Shown: positions 43,260 through 53,112 of the stretch, piece by piece
Layout: each line of letters opens with the position of its first letter
How positions within the stretch are numbered: position 1 is the first letter of the stretch
Origin: an uncultured Lachnospiraceae bacterium
Lineage (GTDB): Bacteria > Bacillota > Clostridia > Lachnospirales > Lachnospiraceae
Direction: 5' to 3'
NCBI GenBank assembly: GCA_949743325.1
Contig: CATJTQ010000086.1
Span: forward strand, 1 to 64,000
Length of the DNA stretch: 64,000 bases
The notes under the pieces: model-generated
The model's input: only the letters and a program-made list of their open reading frames with translations
Databases searched by the model: none
Told to the model about the DNA's origin: nothing
Made by a program: the position numbers and the translations under genes

Positions 43260-43288
43260 CGATTAGAGTATTTAATATAATATGCGCC

Positions 43289-45481
43289 TTACAGATGGAG
43301 CACCCTGTCTTTTATCTCTTGGGTTCTCCCCTGATTCCAAAATTGTGTTCCAATATAACCGCATGTTCTTCTTGTTACAAATAGTTTATTCTGGTCACGA
43401 TTAGCACAATTAGGACATTCCCATACAAGTTTTCCCGAGTCCTCGTCTTCCCTAATTGATACTTCCCCATCATATCCGCACACTTCGCAATAATCACTCT
43501 TAGTATTAAGCTCTGCATACATAATATTTTCATATATAAATTTTATCACTGACAGAACAGCAGGAATATTTTTCTGCATATCCGGAACCTCTATATAACT
43601 AATGGCTCCGCCAGGCGACATCTTCTGAAATTCTGATTCAAATTTTAATTTGCTAAATGCGTCTATCTGCTCAGTGACATGTACATGATAACTGTTGGTA
43701 ATATAATTTTTATCAGTTACCCCTTCTATTATACCAAATCTTCTCTGCAGACTTTTGGCAAATTTATAAGTAGTTGATTCCATTGGCGTTCCATATACAG
43801 AATAACTAATATTTTCTGCAGCCTTCCACTCCGCACATTTATCATTCAGCTTCTGCATTACCTGCATAGCAAAACTTTTAGCTTCAGGATCTGTATGCGA
43901 CTTTCCAGTCATTCTCACGCACATTTCATAAAGTCCGGCATACCCTAAAGAAATTGTAGAATATCCATTGTATAACAATTTGTCAATAGTCTCGCCTTTC
44001 TCCAGTCTTGCAAGCGCACCATGCTGCCATAATATAGGAGCAACATCTGATATAGTTCCCAACAGCCTCTCATGACGGCATCTTAAAGCCCTATGACACA
44101 GCTCTAATCTATCCTCCAGCACTTTCCAAAACATTTTCATATTACCTTCAGCAGTACATGCAACATCAACAAGATTGATTGTTACAACACCTTGGTTAAA
44201 TCTGCCGTAATATTTATGCGAACCATCAGCATTGCGCTGCGAATCTTCAACTGTAAGAAATGATCGACAGCCCATACATGTATATACATCACCCTGCTTT
44301 AACTCTCTCATAACCTTTGCCGATATAAAATCGGGAACCATTCTCTTAGCAGTACATCTTGCTGCAAGTTCTGTCAAATGCCAATATTTTGATGACTCAG
44401 TAATATTATCTTCATCCAATACATAAATAAGCTTTGGAAATGCAGGAGTAATCCATACACCTTTCTCGTTTTTTACACCCTTTATTCTCTGCTTCAAAAC
44501 TTCTTCTATAATAAGTGCAAGGTCATCTCTTGTCTGACCTTCAGGGACCTCGTCAAGATACATAAAAACCGTTACAAAAGGAGCCTGTCCATTACAAGTC
44601 ATAAGCGTGATAAGCTGATATTGTATAGTCTGTATACCTCTCTCAATCTCATCTCTCAATCTTCTCTCTGTTATTTTGGAGACAATCGCATCATCTGTTG
44701 TCTCACCGGTTTCTTTTCGCTCCTCAATAACACTTTTATAAATTTTCTTCCTGCTTATATCAATAAAAGGCGCTAAATGCGATAATGTAAACGATTGGCC
44801 CCCATATTGATTACTTGCCACCTGTGCGACGATCTGCGTTGTGACATTACAGGCAGTAAAAAATGTATGCGGCTTCTCAATCATTGTCTCGCTTATTACT
44901 GTGCCGTTCTGCAGCATATCTTCTAAGTTAATCAGATCGCAATTGTGCTCTTTTTGCGCATAATAATCCGAATCATGAAAATGTATAATGCCATCTTGAT
45001 GCGCCCTTACAATCTCTTCAGGGAGCAAAACTCTCATTGTTAAGTCCTTACTTACTTCACCCGCCATATAATCACGCTGAGTTGAATTAATAATAGGATT
45101 CTTATTAGAATTCTCCTGCTTTACCTCCTCATTTATATGGTCCAACAGTGACAGTATCTCATTATCAGTTGTGTTTGCCTTACGTGCTAGTTCTCTCTTA
45201 AAACGATATCTCACATATTTCTGTGCCACCTCATATCCACGCATTTCCATAATACCTTTTTCAACTATATTCTGTATGTCCTCTACATGGACAGCGTGCA
45301 TCTGTTCCTGAACCTGTGCACAGACATTATCTGCAATCGCCTCAATTTGAAACTCATTGAGTTTATAAATATTTGAGACCTCATTGTTTGCCTTCTTAAT
45401 TGCATTAAGAATTTTTTCTTTCTCGAAATTGACCTCCACACCATTCCTCTTGATTACTTTGTTCCTTATATCCGTAACCAT
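43289..45481 (-). CDS. nrdD: anaerobic ribonucleoside-triphosphate reductase
   Basis: 730 residues. An ATP-cone domain begins the protein (VIKRNGVEVNFEKEKILNAI). The catalytic barrel follows with FTACNVTTQIVAQVASNQYGG. The C-terminus has a zinc site (CEVCGYDG with CPNC) and the glycyl-radical loop RRTCGYIGTQFWNQGR, where the Gly of CGYIG carries the radical. It reduces NTPs to dNTPs without oxygen, with formate as reductant in known members. Two NrdR boxes lie upstream, so repression by NrdR according to the dATP/ATP state is likely. nrdG follows. Confidence 0.97.
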   Translation of the reverse strand: MVTDIRNKVIKRNGVEVNFEKEKILNAIKKANNEVSNIYKLNEFQIEAIADNVCAQVQEQMHAVHVEDIQNIVEKGIMEMRGYEVAQKYVRYRFKRELARKANTTDNEILSLLDHINEEVKQENSNKNPIINSTQRDYMAGEVSKDLTMRVLLPEEIVRAHQDGIIHFHDSDYYAQKEHNCDLINLEDMLQNGTVISETMIEKPHTFFTACNVTTQIVAQVASNQYGGQSFTLSHLAPFIDISRKKIYKSVIEERKETGETTDDAIVSKITERRLRDEIERGIQTIQYQLITLMTCNGQAPFVTVFMYLDEVPEGQTRDDLALIIEEVLKQRIKGVKNEKGVWITPAFPKLIYVLDEDNITESSKYWHLTELAARCTAKRMVPDFISAKVMRELKQGDVYTCMGCRSFLTVEDSQRNADGSHKYYGRFNQGVVTINLVDVACTAEGNMKMFWKVLEDRLELCHRALRCRHERLLGTISDVAPILWQHGALARLEKGETIDKLLYNGYSTISLGYAGLYEMCVRMTGKSHTDPEAKSFAMQVMQKLNDKCAEWKAAENISYSVYGTPMESTTYKFAKSLQRRFGIIEGVTDKNYITNSYHVHVTEQIDAFSKLKFESEFQKMSPGGAISYIEVPDMQKNIPAVLSVIKFIYENIMYAELNTKSDYCEVCGYDGEVSIREDEDSGKLVWECPNCANRDQNKLFVTRRTCGYIGTQFWNQGRTQEIKDRVLHL

Positions 45482-45515
45482 GACAAACCTCCTAAGTTAT
45501 TAAAGTTCATTATGT

Positions 45516-45563
45516 AAACTACATATTGTAACTTCAACTTTTAGTATGCACAATATATTGTTG
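45516..45563 (-). promoter_or_regulatory. tandem NrdR boxes upstream of nrdD
   Basis: Two matches to the NrdR-box consensus ACACWATATATWGTGT occur: 45516-45531 (AAACTACATATTGTAA, about 12 of 16) and 45548-45563 (GCACAATATATTGTTG, about 13 of 16). Their starts are 32 bp apart, three helical turns, the spacing of known tandem boxes. No nrdR gene is in this window. Confidence 0.8.
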
Positions 45564-45659
45564 TACGTTATATATATTATTCTATTTTGAGCAAAATGTA
45601 AAGACCTAATTTCCTAAAATTACTACTTAAATTTTATACAATTTTTTCCTTTTAAATTA

Positions 45660-47123
45660 TTATTTTTCTCCAATATTCCCCCTGTGCTCATAAAGCATAG
45701 ACATCTTCATTTCATACATTGCCGGAGACATATCAATAAAATGCGTATGTGGATTTTCGAATCTCTGTTCTTCTTCCCATATCTCTCCATTGAGCTGCTC
45801 TGTAACATATGTTGCTATATCACTTAATTTCGGCAGCTTGTATACTAATTTGCCATCCCTAAATATAGGAACCTGAAGTTCTTTAACAGTACAATTCTCA
45901 AAAAAACGATTTTTCCAAGGTTTTTTTGGATCTACATACCTGAATGGATTATTAAAATCTATTTCTTCATCCCAAAGAGCAAGCAAATCAGCGCTAGCTT
46001 TACCCTCACTGTCATATACTCTATATACTTTCTTTAATCCTGGATTAGTTATTTTCTCTTCATTTTCAGATAATTTTATTTTAGGAATAAACGTTCCGTC
46101 ATTCTCAACTGCGCTTAATTTATATACAGCACCGAAAACAGGCTCTGAGCGAGAAGTAATAAGCCGCTCTCCAACCCCAAAGCTGTCAATACATCCGCCT
46201 TGGCTTAAAATGGAGCGGATTGTGTATTCATCCAAACTGTTTGAGGCTATAATAATACAATCCTCAAGACCTGCATTATCAAGAATTTTACGGCATTTTT
46301 TTGATAGATATGCCAAATCTCCACTATCAATACGCACACCCCTAAGCCGCTTGCCGAGAGGTTGCAAAACTTCCTTGGCCACCTTAACAGCATTTACAAT
46401 ACCGCTGTTTAAAACATCATAAGTATCAATAAGTAAAACACAGCTGTCAGAATATACTGATGCATACTTTGCAAACGCAGTATACTCATTATCAAATCTC
46501 ATTACCCAGCTATGCGCCATTGTACCACTCACAGGAATCCCAAGCATCTGTCCGGCAAGAACAGTAGCTGTGCCTGACGCTCCGCCTATATATGCAGCTC
46601 TGGCGCCATACACAGCGGCATCGATATTATGTGCTCTCCTTGCACCAAAATCTGACACAATTCTTCCTTCAGCCGCCTTTACAATTCGTCTTGCCTTCGT
46701 CGCTATAAGAGACTGATGATTAAACTGAAGAAGAATCGCGGTCTCAATAAGCTGTGCATCTATAAGCGGAGCAACAACTGTTATTACAGGCTCATTTGGA
46801 TACATTATCGTTCCCTCAGGAAATGAATATACATCTCCGCTAAAATGAAAATCTTTTAAGTAATCAAGAAACTTCTCTGAAAATAAATTAAGCTCTCTGA
46901 AATATTTAATATCTTCTGATGAAAAATGTAATTCCTGAATAAATTGTATAATCTGTTCCAACCCGGCAAAAACTGCAAATCCTCCCTGATCAGGATTTTT
47001 GCGGAAAAAGACATCAAAAACAACTCTCTGTTTATATTCTCCATCACAGAAATAGCCATTGCTCATCGTCATCTCATATAAATCCATAACCATTGACAGA
47101 TTTCTGGCATCACACTGTCTCAT
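45660..47123 (-). CDS. pncB: nicotinate phosphoribosyltransferase
   Basis: 487 residues. The family signatures are MVMDLYEMTMSNGYF at the start, TKARRIVKAAEGRIVSDFGA and RRAHNIDAA, GTMAHSWVMRF, and RGVRIDSGDLAYLSKK with the phosphoribosyl-binding Asp/Ser. The C-terminus FENPHTHFIDMSPAMYEMK has the usual NAPRTase family ending. It converts nicotinate and PRPP to nicotinate mononucleotide for NAD salvage. It is divergent from the GH105 gene across 129 bp. pncB is the common symbol; some genomes annotate the same family as pncB2. Confidence 0.94.
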   Translation of the reverse strand: MRQCDARNLSMVMDLYEMTMSNGYFCDGEYKQRVVFDVFFRKNPDQGGFAVFAGLEQIIQFIQELHFSSEDIKYFRELNLFSEKFLDYLKDFHFSGDVYSFPEGTIMYPNEPVITVVAPLIDAQLIETAILLQFNHQSLIATKARRIVKAAEGRIVSDFGARRAHNIDAAVYGARAAYIGGASGTATVLAGQMLGIPVSGTMAHSWVMRFDNEYTAFAKYASVYSDSCVLLIDTYDVLNSGIVNAVKVAKEVLQPLGKRLRGVRIDSGDLAYLSKKCRKILDNAGLEDCIIIASNSLDEYTIRSILSQGGCIDSFGVGERLITSRSEPVFGAVYKLSAVENDGTFIPKIKLSENEEKITNPGLKKVYRVYDSEGKASADLLALWDEEIDFNNPFRYVDPKKPWKNRFFENCTVKELQVPIFRDGKLVYKLPKLSDIATYVTEQLNGEIWEEEQRFENPHTHFIDMSPAMYEMKMSMLYEHRGNIGEK

Positions 47124-47252
47124 CGTATCATCTCCATTATTTTTTTCTTATTATAGCAGAGACAACCTATATCTGCAATCGGCTCTGCAATTAGACTAAA
47201 TATATGTTATAATAAATTTGTATAGATTATTTTTTACAGGGAGACAAGATTT

Positions 47253-48344
47253 ATGTACACAGAACAGTTAAAGTTGCTTCAAAATTATATCCTTTCAAAT
47301 AAAGACAGCGTTTCTTACTACAACTGGATGTATGAAGACGGAGTTTTATTAAAAGCTTTAATTCGCGCCGATGAAATATTACCTGACAACAATACATATC
47401 CATATATAAAAGATTATGTAGATAATTTTGTAGATGATAATGGTAAAATTGAAAAAATAGCCAGCCGTCCTCCAAGCGCAGACAGCCTTAATAATGGCAA
47501 AATAATAGTTGAAATTTACAAGAAGTTTGGAGACGAGAAATATTATAAGGCTCTATCATATATTTACAACAGAATTAAAGAACACCCAAAACTTTCAGGA
47601 ACTGACGCGTTTGCCCACAAGGCAATATATAAAGACCAGATGTGGCTTGACGGTCTGTATATGCTGCAGCCATTATATGCACAATTAATTACAATTTTTA
47701 ATGAACCGCACCTGTATTCTCACGTCGCAAAACAATTTGAATATATTGACAAATTTACTTATGACAATAATAAAAAATTATTTTACCACGCATATGACCA
47801 TTCACGAAATATGTTTTGGTGCAATAAGGAGAATGGTCACTCACCATCTTTCTGGGGACGCGCTATAGGATGGCTTGCTATGGCGGTAATTGACACTTAT
47901 GAACTAATCCCTGAATACTTTGCAAAAGAACGCACAATTATTAAAAATATTGCTGAAAAAATAGCAGATGGAATAATTAGATATCAAAACAAAAATGGAG
48001 TTTGGTACCAGATTGTCGACAAAGAACACGCAGAAGGCAATTATGAAGAAGCAAGCTGCTCATGCATGTTTACCTACTTTCTTAAAAGAGGTGTAAACAT
48101 TAGTATTTTGCCATCAGAATACAACACTTATGCCAACAGAGCAATAACAGGAATTTTCAATAAATTTGTCAATCAGAATACTGACGGAAGTCTGCATATA
48201 AATAATATATGTCTGGTTGCAGGACTTGGTCCAGATAAGAAACCACACCGCGACGGAAGTTTTTCATATTACATAAATGAACCGATAGTCTCTGATGATA
48301 ACAAAGCTCTCGGTCCACTTATGCTTGCATTGTGTGAATTTTAA
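47253..48344 (+). CDS. unsaturated rhamnogalacturonyl/glucuronyl hydrolase, GH105 (YteR-like)
   Basis: 363 residues without a signal peptide. It is built of a (alpha/alpha)6 barrel, with DQMWLDGLYMLQPLYA near residue 128 (catalytic-type Asp), NGHSPSFWGRAIGWLAMAV near 190, EEASCSCMFTYF, and YYINEPIVSDDNKALGPLM at the end, the YteR pattern. It hydrolyses unsaturated rhamnogalacturonan disaccharides produced by pectin lyases inside the cell, releasing rhamnose for RhaA. The next gene overlaps its stop by four bases, convergently. There are no pectin lyases in this window. Confidence 0.92.
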   Translation: MYTEQLKLLQNYILSNKDSVSYYNWMYEDGVLLKALIRADEILPDNNTYPYIKDYVDNFVDDNGKIEKIASRPPSADSLNNGKIIVEIYKKFGDEKYYKALSYIYNRIKEHPKLSGTDAFAHKAIYKDQMWLDGLYMLQPLYAQLITIFNEPHLYSHVAKQFEYIDKFTYDNNKKLFYHAYDHSRNMFWCNKENGHSPSFWGRAIGWLAMAVIDTYELIPEYFAKERTIIKNIAEKIADGIIRYQNKNGVWYQIVDKEHAEGNYEEASCSCMFTYFLKRGVNISILPSEYNTYANRAITGIFNKFVNQNTDGSLHINNICLVAGLGPDKKPHRDGSFSYYINEPIVSDDNKALGPLMLALCEF

Positions 48345-49990
48345 CCTAATAATTTTTCAAAATCATCTATAGTGACAGGCTTTGAGTAATAATATCCCTG
48401 ATAAAATGTTGCTTTATATTTATCAAGATATTTGCTCAACGGTTTGTCCTCAACACCTTCAATACATGTTTTGACACCTATCGTCTTAGCACATTCAACC
48501 ATATGATGAATTAATGCTTGATTTACTGGTTTCTCCTCTATTCCCCTCACGAATGACATATCAATTTTTAACTCATCTATAGGAAGCTCCGTAAGAAGTC
48601 CTAATGAAGCTGTTCCCGTACCAAAATCATCCAAAGCAATCTTAACCCCCATAGCACGGAAAAAATTCATCTCTTCTCTCAAAAAATCTCTGTCAAGGCC
48701 TCTGCAGCGTTCTGTTAGTTCCATATATAAATCTTCCGGCGGAAAACCTGTCTCCTCCAATATTTTTAACACAGAATTCCTAAATTCAGCTCTCTCAAAC
48801 TGTGACAGAGAAATATTTACATTAACAATAAACTCAGGTATCTTTTTCTTCAGTCTCATTCCATCTGTAAGAGCCTTCCTAATTATCCAATTTCCCAGTT
48901 TAAAAAAACTTGGGTCATCTTCCATCCATGGAATAAATAAATTAGGCGACACTTCTCCATGCTCCTCATGACGCCATCTTACAAGAGCTTCCATTCCAAT
49001 AACTTTTTCGCTCTTAACATCAACTATAGGCTGATATCTTAAATAAAATCCCTGACATCCCTTATTAACACTTTTATGAATCTTGCTCATCAGCTCTAAA
49101 TCAGTACTCTCCTTGTCATTTTCAAAATCATAGTAAAATACTAATTTTCCATTTCTTTCATGCTTTGACTGATTAAATGCATACGCGATTGAACTCTTGA
49201 TATTTTCAACGTTTCCTTTGTAATTATTTAATACTACTGCTCCTCCGGAAATTTTAAGCGGCACAATAAAGTCCTGCAAAGAAATCTTTTCTTTGGCAAT
49301 CATTGCAATTTGCCCATATAAATTTTTAGTATCTTCTTCACTGTACCCATACATACAAACCGCAAATTTAGCCCCATCAAGTCGATACACCATTCCATTA
49401 CCATTTATAAGCTGTTTAATTTGCTCACCAAAACGACGCATAATTTGATTGCCATTTGTATATCCATACATAAGATTTATTCTGCTGAACATATTTATAC
49501 CTATCTCCATCACTGAAATAGGAATATTTCTGTCTATTACATTTATCAGTTCCTGCAAAAATGAATAATCACTGTAAAGATTCGTAACTGGATCTATACT
49601 GTCTATAATTCCATGATTTATTATTGTGCCTGAAAATAAGTCAGGCTCTCCATTTTCTCCCTTTAATATAGTACACTGACATGTACATACAACATAATTG
49701 CCAAATCGGTTTCTGGCACGATACTCAAAATCCTGCCATTCCGTTTTTCCGCTGATTACGGCATCAAAATTTTTGCGATATGTTTCTATATCATCAAGGT
49801 GAATATATTCTTCCCATATTGAGCCAGCATCATACATATATTCATCAGGCAGACCAAAATATTCAACTGCATTTTTAGACCACCTAGAAACATTTGTCTC
49901 CATATTACACAAAAAAATATAACTTCTTTTTCCTGTTATAGAGTATACATCAAAAATACGACTCTGCAGACCAGTTTTATCAAGTTCCAT
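48341..49990 (-). CDS. PAS-GGDEF(degenerate)-EAL c-di-GMP phosphodiesterase
   Basis: 549 residues, soluble. A PAS-like domain (residues 20-130) is followed by a GGDEF fold in which the active motif is YRLDGAKFAV (normally RxGGDEF), so cyclase activity is lost. The EAL domain (315-545) is intact: GMEALVRW, ELTERC, ALDDFGTGTASLGLL, LKIDMSFVRGI and CIEGVED, with the catalytic residues conserved. It probably degrades c-di-GMP under PAS control. It opposes the GGDEF protein at 56.9-58.3 kb in the same signalling network. It is convergent with GH105. Confidence 0.92.
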   Translation of the reverse strand: MELDKTGLQSRIFDVYSITGKRSYIFLCNMETNVSRWSKNAVEYFGLPDEYMYDAGSIWEEYIHLDDIETYRKNFDAVISGKTEWQDFEYRARNRFGNYVVCTCQCTILKGENGEPDLFSGTIINHGIIDSIDPVTNLYSDYSFLQELINVIDRNIPISVMEIGINMFSRINLMYGYTNGNQIMRRFGEQIKQLINGNGMVYRLDGAKFAVCMYGYSEEDTKNLYGQIAMIAKEKISLQDFIVPLKISGGAVVLNNYKGNVENIKSSIAYAFNQSKHERNGKLVFYYDFENDKESTDLELMSKIHKSVNKGCQGFYLRYQPIVDVKSEKVIGMEALVRWRHEEHGEVSPNLFIPWMEDDPSFFKLGNWIIRKALTDGMRLKKKIPEFIVNVNISLSQFERAEFRNSVLKILEETGFPPEDLYMELTERCRGLDRDFLREEMNFFRAMGVKIALDDFGTGTASLGLLTELPIDELKIDMSFVRGIEEKPVNQALIHHMVECAKTIGVKTCIEGVEDKPLSKYLDKYKATFYQGYYYSKPVTIDDFEKLLG

Positions 49991-50179
49991 TTTCTTACCT
50001 CCAGAATTCCCTTAAGAATCCTTAATCTTTCTGCAGACACTAACGCGTACAAAATTTCAGTAATAAATATCAAAGACACATAAGCAAGCCCCTGCAATTG
50101 TTAAATTGAATCCGTTATTTTTATTTTAACATATTTACCAAACAAAATCAATAAAATGCGTTCTATTTTGTCTAATATT

Positions 50180-51901
50180 TTATGGCAGACTATTTCTAAG
50201 ACATACTGCCCCATATCCTAACTGAACATTTGGCCATACACTAAATCCTGGTAGTTTCCTTGCTCCCTTAGTTAAGTATGCTTTTACCTTTTCACCATAC
50301 AAATAAGGATCTTTTCCATTAACTATTCCATACTCCATTAATATACACGCCATACCGCTGACTACAGGAGTTGCAAAAGAAGTTCCCGTATATTCACTGT
50401 AACCACCGCCTGCTTTAGTTGACATAATATTCACTCCCGGAGCAGCCACATCCGGTTTCTGAACAGATTTGCAGTTAGTCACACATCCTCTTCCTGAGAA
50501 ATCTGCATATGCGTCCGTCTCACCGTTGTATGCAGCTACTGTAATAACTTTCAAAGCAGCAGACGGAACTGTAAATGTTGCAGACGGAGACGGCCGCAAA
50601 AACTCTGTGACAGACGATAATCCTTCTCTAACCGGAAGCCATAGATTATAACTTCCTACAACAACTTTCCTGCCGACAATCTCAAAGAACCAAATTCCTT
50701 CGTCTACATAACCTTCATTGGGAAGAAAATCTACATAAATCTCCTGATTTTCTGTATATGGTTTAGGCTCTCCATAATATATTAATATTTCCACATTTCC
50801 AAGATTAAATCGCTGCGCCTCATTTCTATCATAAAAAACTATTCTGTCACCAGCAGGATTAGTTAAAATAATGTCAAATTCATCTACATAATTTTTCCAT
50901 AGCTGGACGCTCAGGGAAGATTCATACGGTCCTACAATAAATTCTGCCTTCTGTGTCTGCTGCGCACCTACACTCCCAAAAAAATGACCTGCGGCGGCTC
51001 CCTCATTTCCTGCTCCAACACTGATAACATTTTTCCAGAAAGAAGCCGCTTCATTAAGAAATGTTTCCAGCAATGAACTTCCGTCATGTGCTCCATAATT
51101 ATTTCCAAAACTCATATTAATTGCCAACGGCAGATTCGCTTCCCTAGCTTTTTTCAAACTATAATCAACAGCAAGCATTAATTCTGTTGTTCTTGGAAAC
51201 GAATTTGTATTAGGAATCCCTAATTTCACTGCAATAATTGACGCTTTAGGCGCAATACCCCGATAACGTCCATTTGATGACCTTCCGTTGCCAACTGCTA
51301 CACCTGCCACCGCAGTTCCATGACCGCTGCTGTCAACACTAAGAGGCGGTCCGCCATTTTGCAGAGCCTCATTAATCTGCTCACTGTTATATTCTCTCCC
51401 TATATGATAGCCTTGTGGAGTTTCTCCTCTCTGTGTCTGATCCCACAAATACAAAATTCGTGTTGTCCCATCCTCATTCCTAAAATCAGGATGGGTATAG
51501 TCAATACCGCTGTCAATTAACGCAAAACATACACCCTCGCCTGAAAGATTAAAAGGCGGACTTTGTACTGGATTTACACATGAAATGCTTCTAACTTGAT
51601 TTAGCGCAAAATATAGTCTTTTTGGCTTCTCAACAAATTCTATTTCTCTCAGACTGCTTAATTGATCCATATATTGGGCCGGAACATTTAAAACCGCATA
51701 TCCTCCAAGCAGCTCACTAACCAAAATATCACTGCTTATCTCACTCAATGCCATTCTTAAATCACCGTTATATTTCACTATTAAATCCCAACTGTTATTA
51801 GATTCCTCATAGCCTACATTGAGATTCTGCGATTTCTGTCTCTCCTCTTCTGGAGTCTCAAGTGCCAAATTTAAAAGATTTTCATATTTCTGTGATGCCA
51901 T
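50180..51901 (-). CDS. subtilisin-like serine protease (S8, Csp-like)
   Basis: 573 residues without a signal peptide. The triad is visible: Asp in CFALIDSGIDYTHPDF near residue 129, His in SSGHGTAVAGV near 192 and Ser in YTGTSFATPVVSG near 511. Residues 1-110 (starting MASQKYENLLNLAL; GGYAVLNVPAQYM) act as an inhibitor-like prodomain. A long insertion between His and Ser (residues 300-450) forms the jelly-roll of the clostridial Csp proteases, which process the SleC germination enzyme in related spore formers. A germination role is inference because no sleC is here. The integrase gene lies 30 bp upstream. Confidence 0.92.
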   Translation of the reverse strand: MASQKYENLLNLALETPEEERQKSQNLNVGYEESNNSWDLIVKYNGDLRMALSEISSDILVSELLGGYAVLNVPAQYMDQLSSLREIEFVEKPKRLYFALNQVRSISCVNPVQSPPFNLSGEGVCFALIDSGIDYTHPDFRNEDGTTRILYLWDQTQRGETPQGYHIGREYNSEQINEALQNGGPPLSVDSSGHGTAVAGVAVGNGRSSNGRYRGIAPKASIIAVKLGIPNTNSFPRTTELMLAVDYSLKKAREANLPLAINMSFGNNYGAHDGSSLLETFLNEAASFWKNVISVGAGNEGAAAGHFFGSVGAQQTQKAEFIVGPYESSLSVQLWKNYVDEFDIILTNPAGDRIVFYDRNEAQRFNLGNVEILIYYGEPKPYTENQEIYVDFLPNEGYVDEGIWFFEIVGRKVVVGSYNLWLPVREGLSSVTEFLRPSPSATFTVPSAALKVITVAAYNGETDAYADFSGRGCVTNCKSVQKPDVAAPGVNIMSTKAGGGYSEYTGTSFATPVVSGMACILMEYGIVNGKDPYLYGEKVKAYLTKGARKLPGFSVWPNVQLGYGAVCLRNSLP

Positions 51902-51931
51902 ATAGTTAAATCCTGTAAAAATATTTATATA

Positions 51932-53083
51932 TTATATGTAATTTTCCAGCCCCAATCCATTCATTTCCTCAAATTTTTTCATCTCCCTCTTTTTTTCATC
52001 ATCAGTAACATGCACATACAAATTCATTGTAATATTAATGTTGGAATGTCCCAGTATCTGCTGCAGAGTTTTAGGTTTCATCCCAGCCTCAATACACCTT
52101 GTCGCAAAAGTATGTCGAAACGTATGCATTGAAAAAGTTTCTATCCCAGCTTTTGCCGCAATTTTACGGATATGTGAATCATATGTTGTATTTTTTGTCA
52201 ACACACCGTTACGATTTACAAATATAAAATCTTCAAACTGCATTGACAAATTTCTTTCAGCATTTTTCTTTGAATATTCTCTCTTCTTTGTCTCTAAAAT
52301 ATCATAAACAATTTTTGTCATTGTTATCACTCTGTATCCTGCCTCACTTTTTGGTTCCCCTATTGTATATTGTCCGCTCGAATAATTATATCCTACTGAC
52401 CTTCTAATATGAATCTCTTTGTTTTCAAAATCTATATCTTCCCATTTTAGACCAATTAATTCCCCCGCCCTAAGTCCTGTCTGTAATAGAAACTGATACT
52501 GCAAAAAATTACTTGTACCTCTTGCAGTACTTAAAAATAGCTTCTGTTCCTCAACAGTTAGAACCCGATTTCTTTTTTCTGTCTTCCTTGGACATTTAAC
52601 AGAGCGTTTTACAGGATTTGATAATATTATCTCATTTTCTTCTGCACAATCAAACATATTGTACATTGTTATTCTTGTCTGCTCCATAGTTGACCCAGCA
52701 TAATTTCTTACTTCCATATCATTTAACACACCTTGGCAGTGCATCGGCCTTACATCATCTATATACATATCTCCTATACTGCTTTTTATACAACAGTTAT
52801 AACGATCAGTATAATTTTTTATTGTATTATTTCGTACAGTTTTTTCTTTTATATTAGATATCCAATATTTAAACCACTCGTCAACAGTCATTCTATTATT
52901 CTTACCTACACTGTGCATATTATCATACTTTGCATCCACAAGCCACTTACTGCAGTCAATATATCTGTCAAAAGATTTGACTATCCGTTTCCCTCTTTTA
53001 TCTGTAAACCGACCGACATATTTTCCGTCTTTTCTCTGTGATATACCAACTCCAAGCTCTCTGCCATTTAAATTTTTTCCCAT
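51932..53083 (-). CDS. orphan tyrosine recombinase / phage-type integrase
   Basis: 383 residues. The N-terminal AP2-like arm-binding part (KDGKYVGRFTDKRGKRIVKS) and core-binding domain (MTVDEWFKYWISNI) precede the catalytic domain. The catalytic residues are visible: Arg in LQTGLRAGELIGLKW, Lys in EPKSEAGYR, His/Arg in SMHTFRHTFATRC, His in QILGHSNI and Tyr in NITMNLYVHVT. It looks intact and Tn916/phage-like. No excisionase, repressor, relaxase or structural genes are adjacent, and no att repeats are obvious, so it is an orphan or the remnant of an element. A 43-nt palindrome lies 30 bp upstream of the start. Confidence 0.92.
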   Translation of the reverse strand: MGKNLNGRELGVGISQRKDGKYVGRFTDKRGKRIVKSFDRYIDCSKWLVDAKYDNMHSVGKNNRMTVDEWFKYWISNIKEKTVRNNTIKNYTDRYNCCIKSSIGDMYIDDVRPMHCQGVLNDMEVRNYAGSTMEQTRITMYNMFDCAEENEIILSNPVKRSVKCPRKTEKRNRVLTVEEQKLFLSTARGTSNFLQYQFLLQTGLRAGELIGLKWEDIDFENKEIHIRRSVGYNYSSGQYTIGEPKSEAGYRVITMTKIVYDILETKKREYSKKNAERNLSMQFEDFIFVNRNGVLTKNTTYDSHIRKIAAKAGIETFSMHTFRHTFATRCIEAGMKPKTLQQILGHSNINITMNLYVHVTDDEKKREMKKFEEMNGLGLENYI

Positions 53084-53112
53084 ATAAATTTCTCCTCTCA
53101 GTATGATTATTT

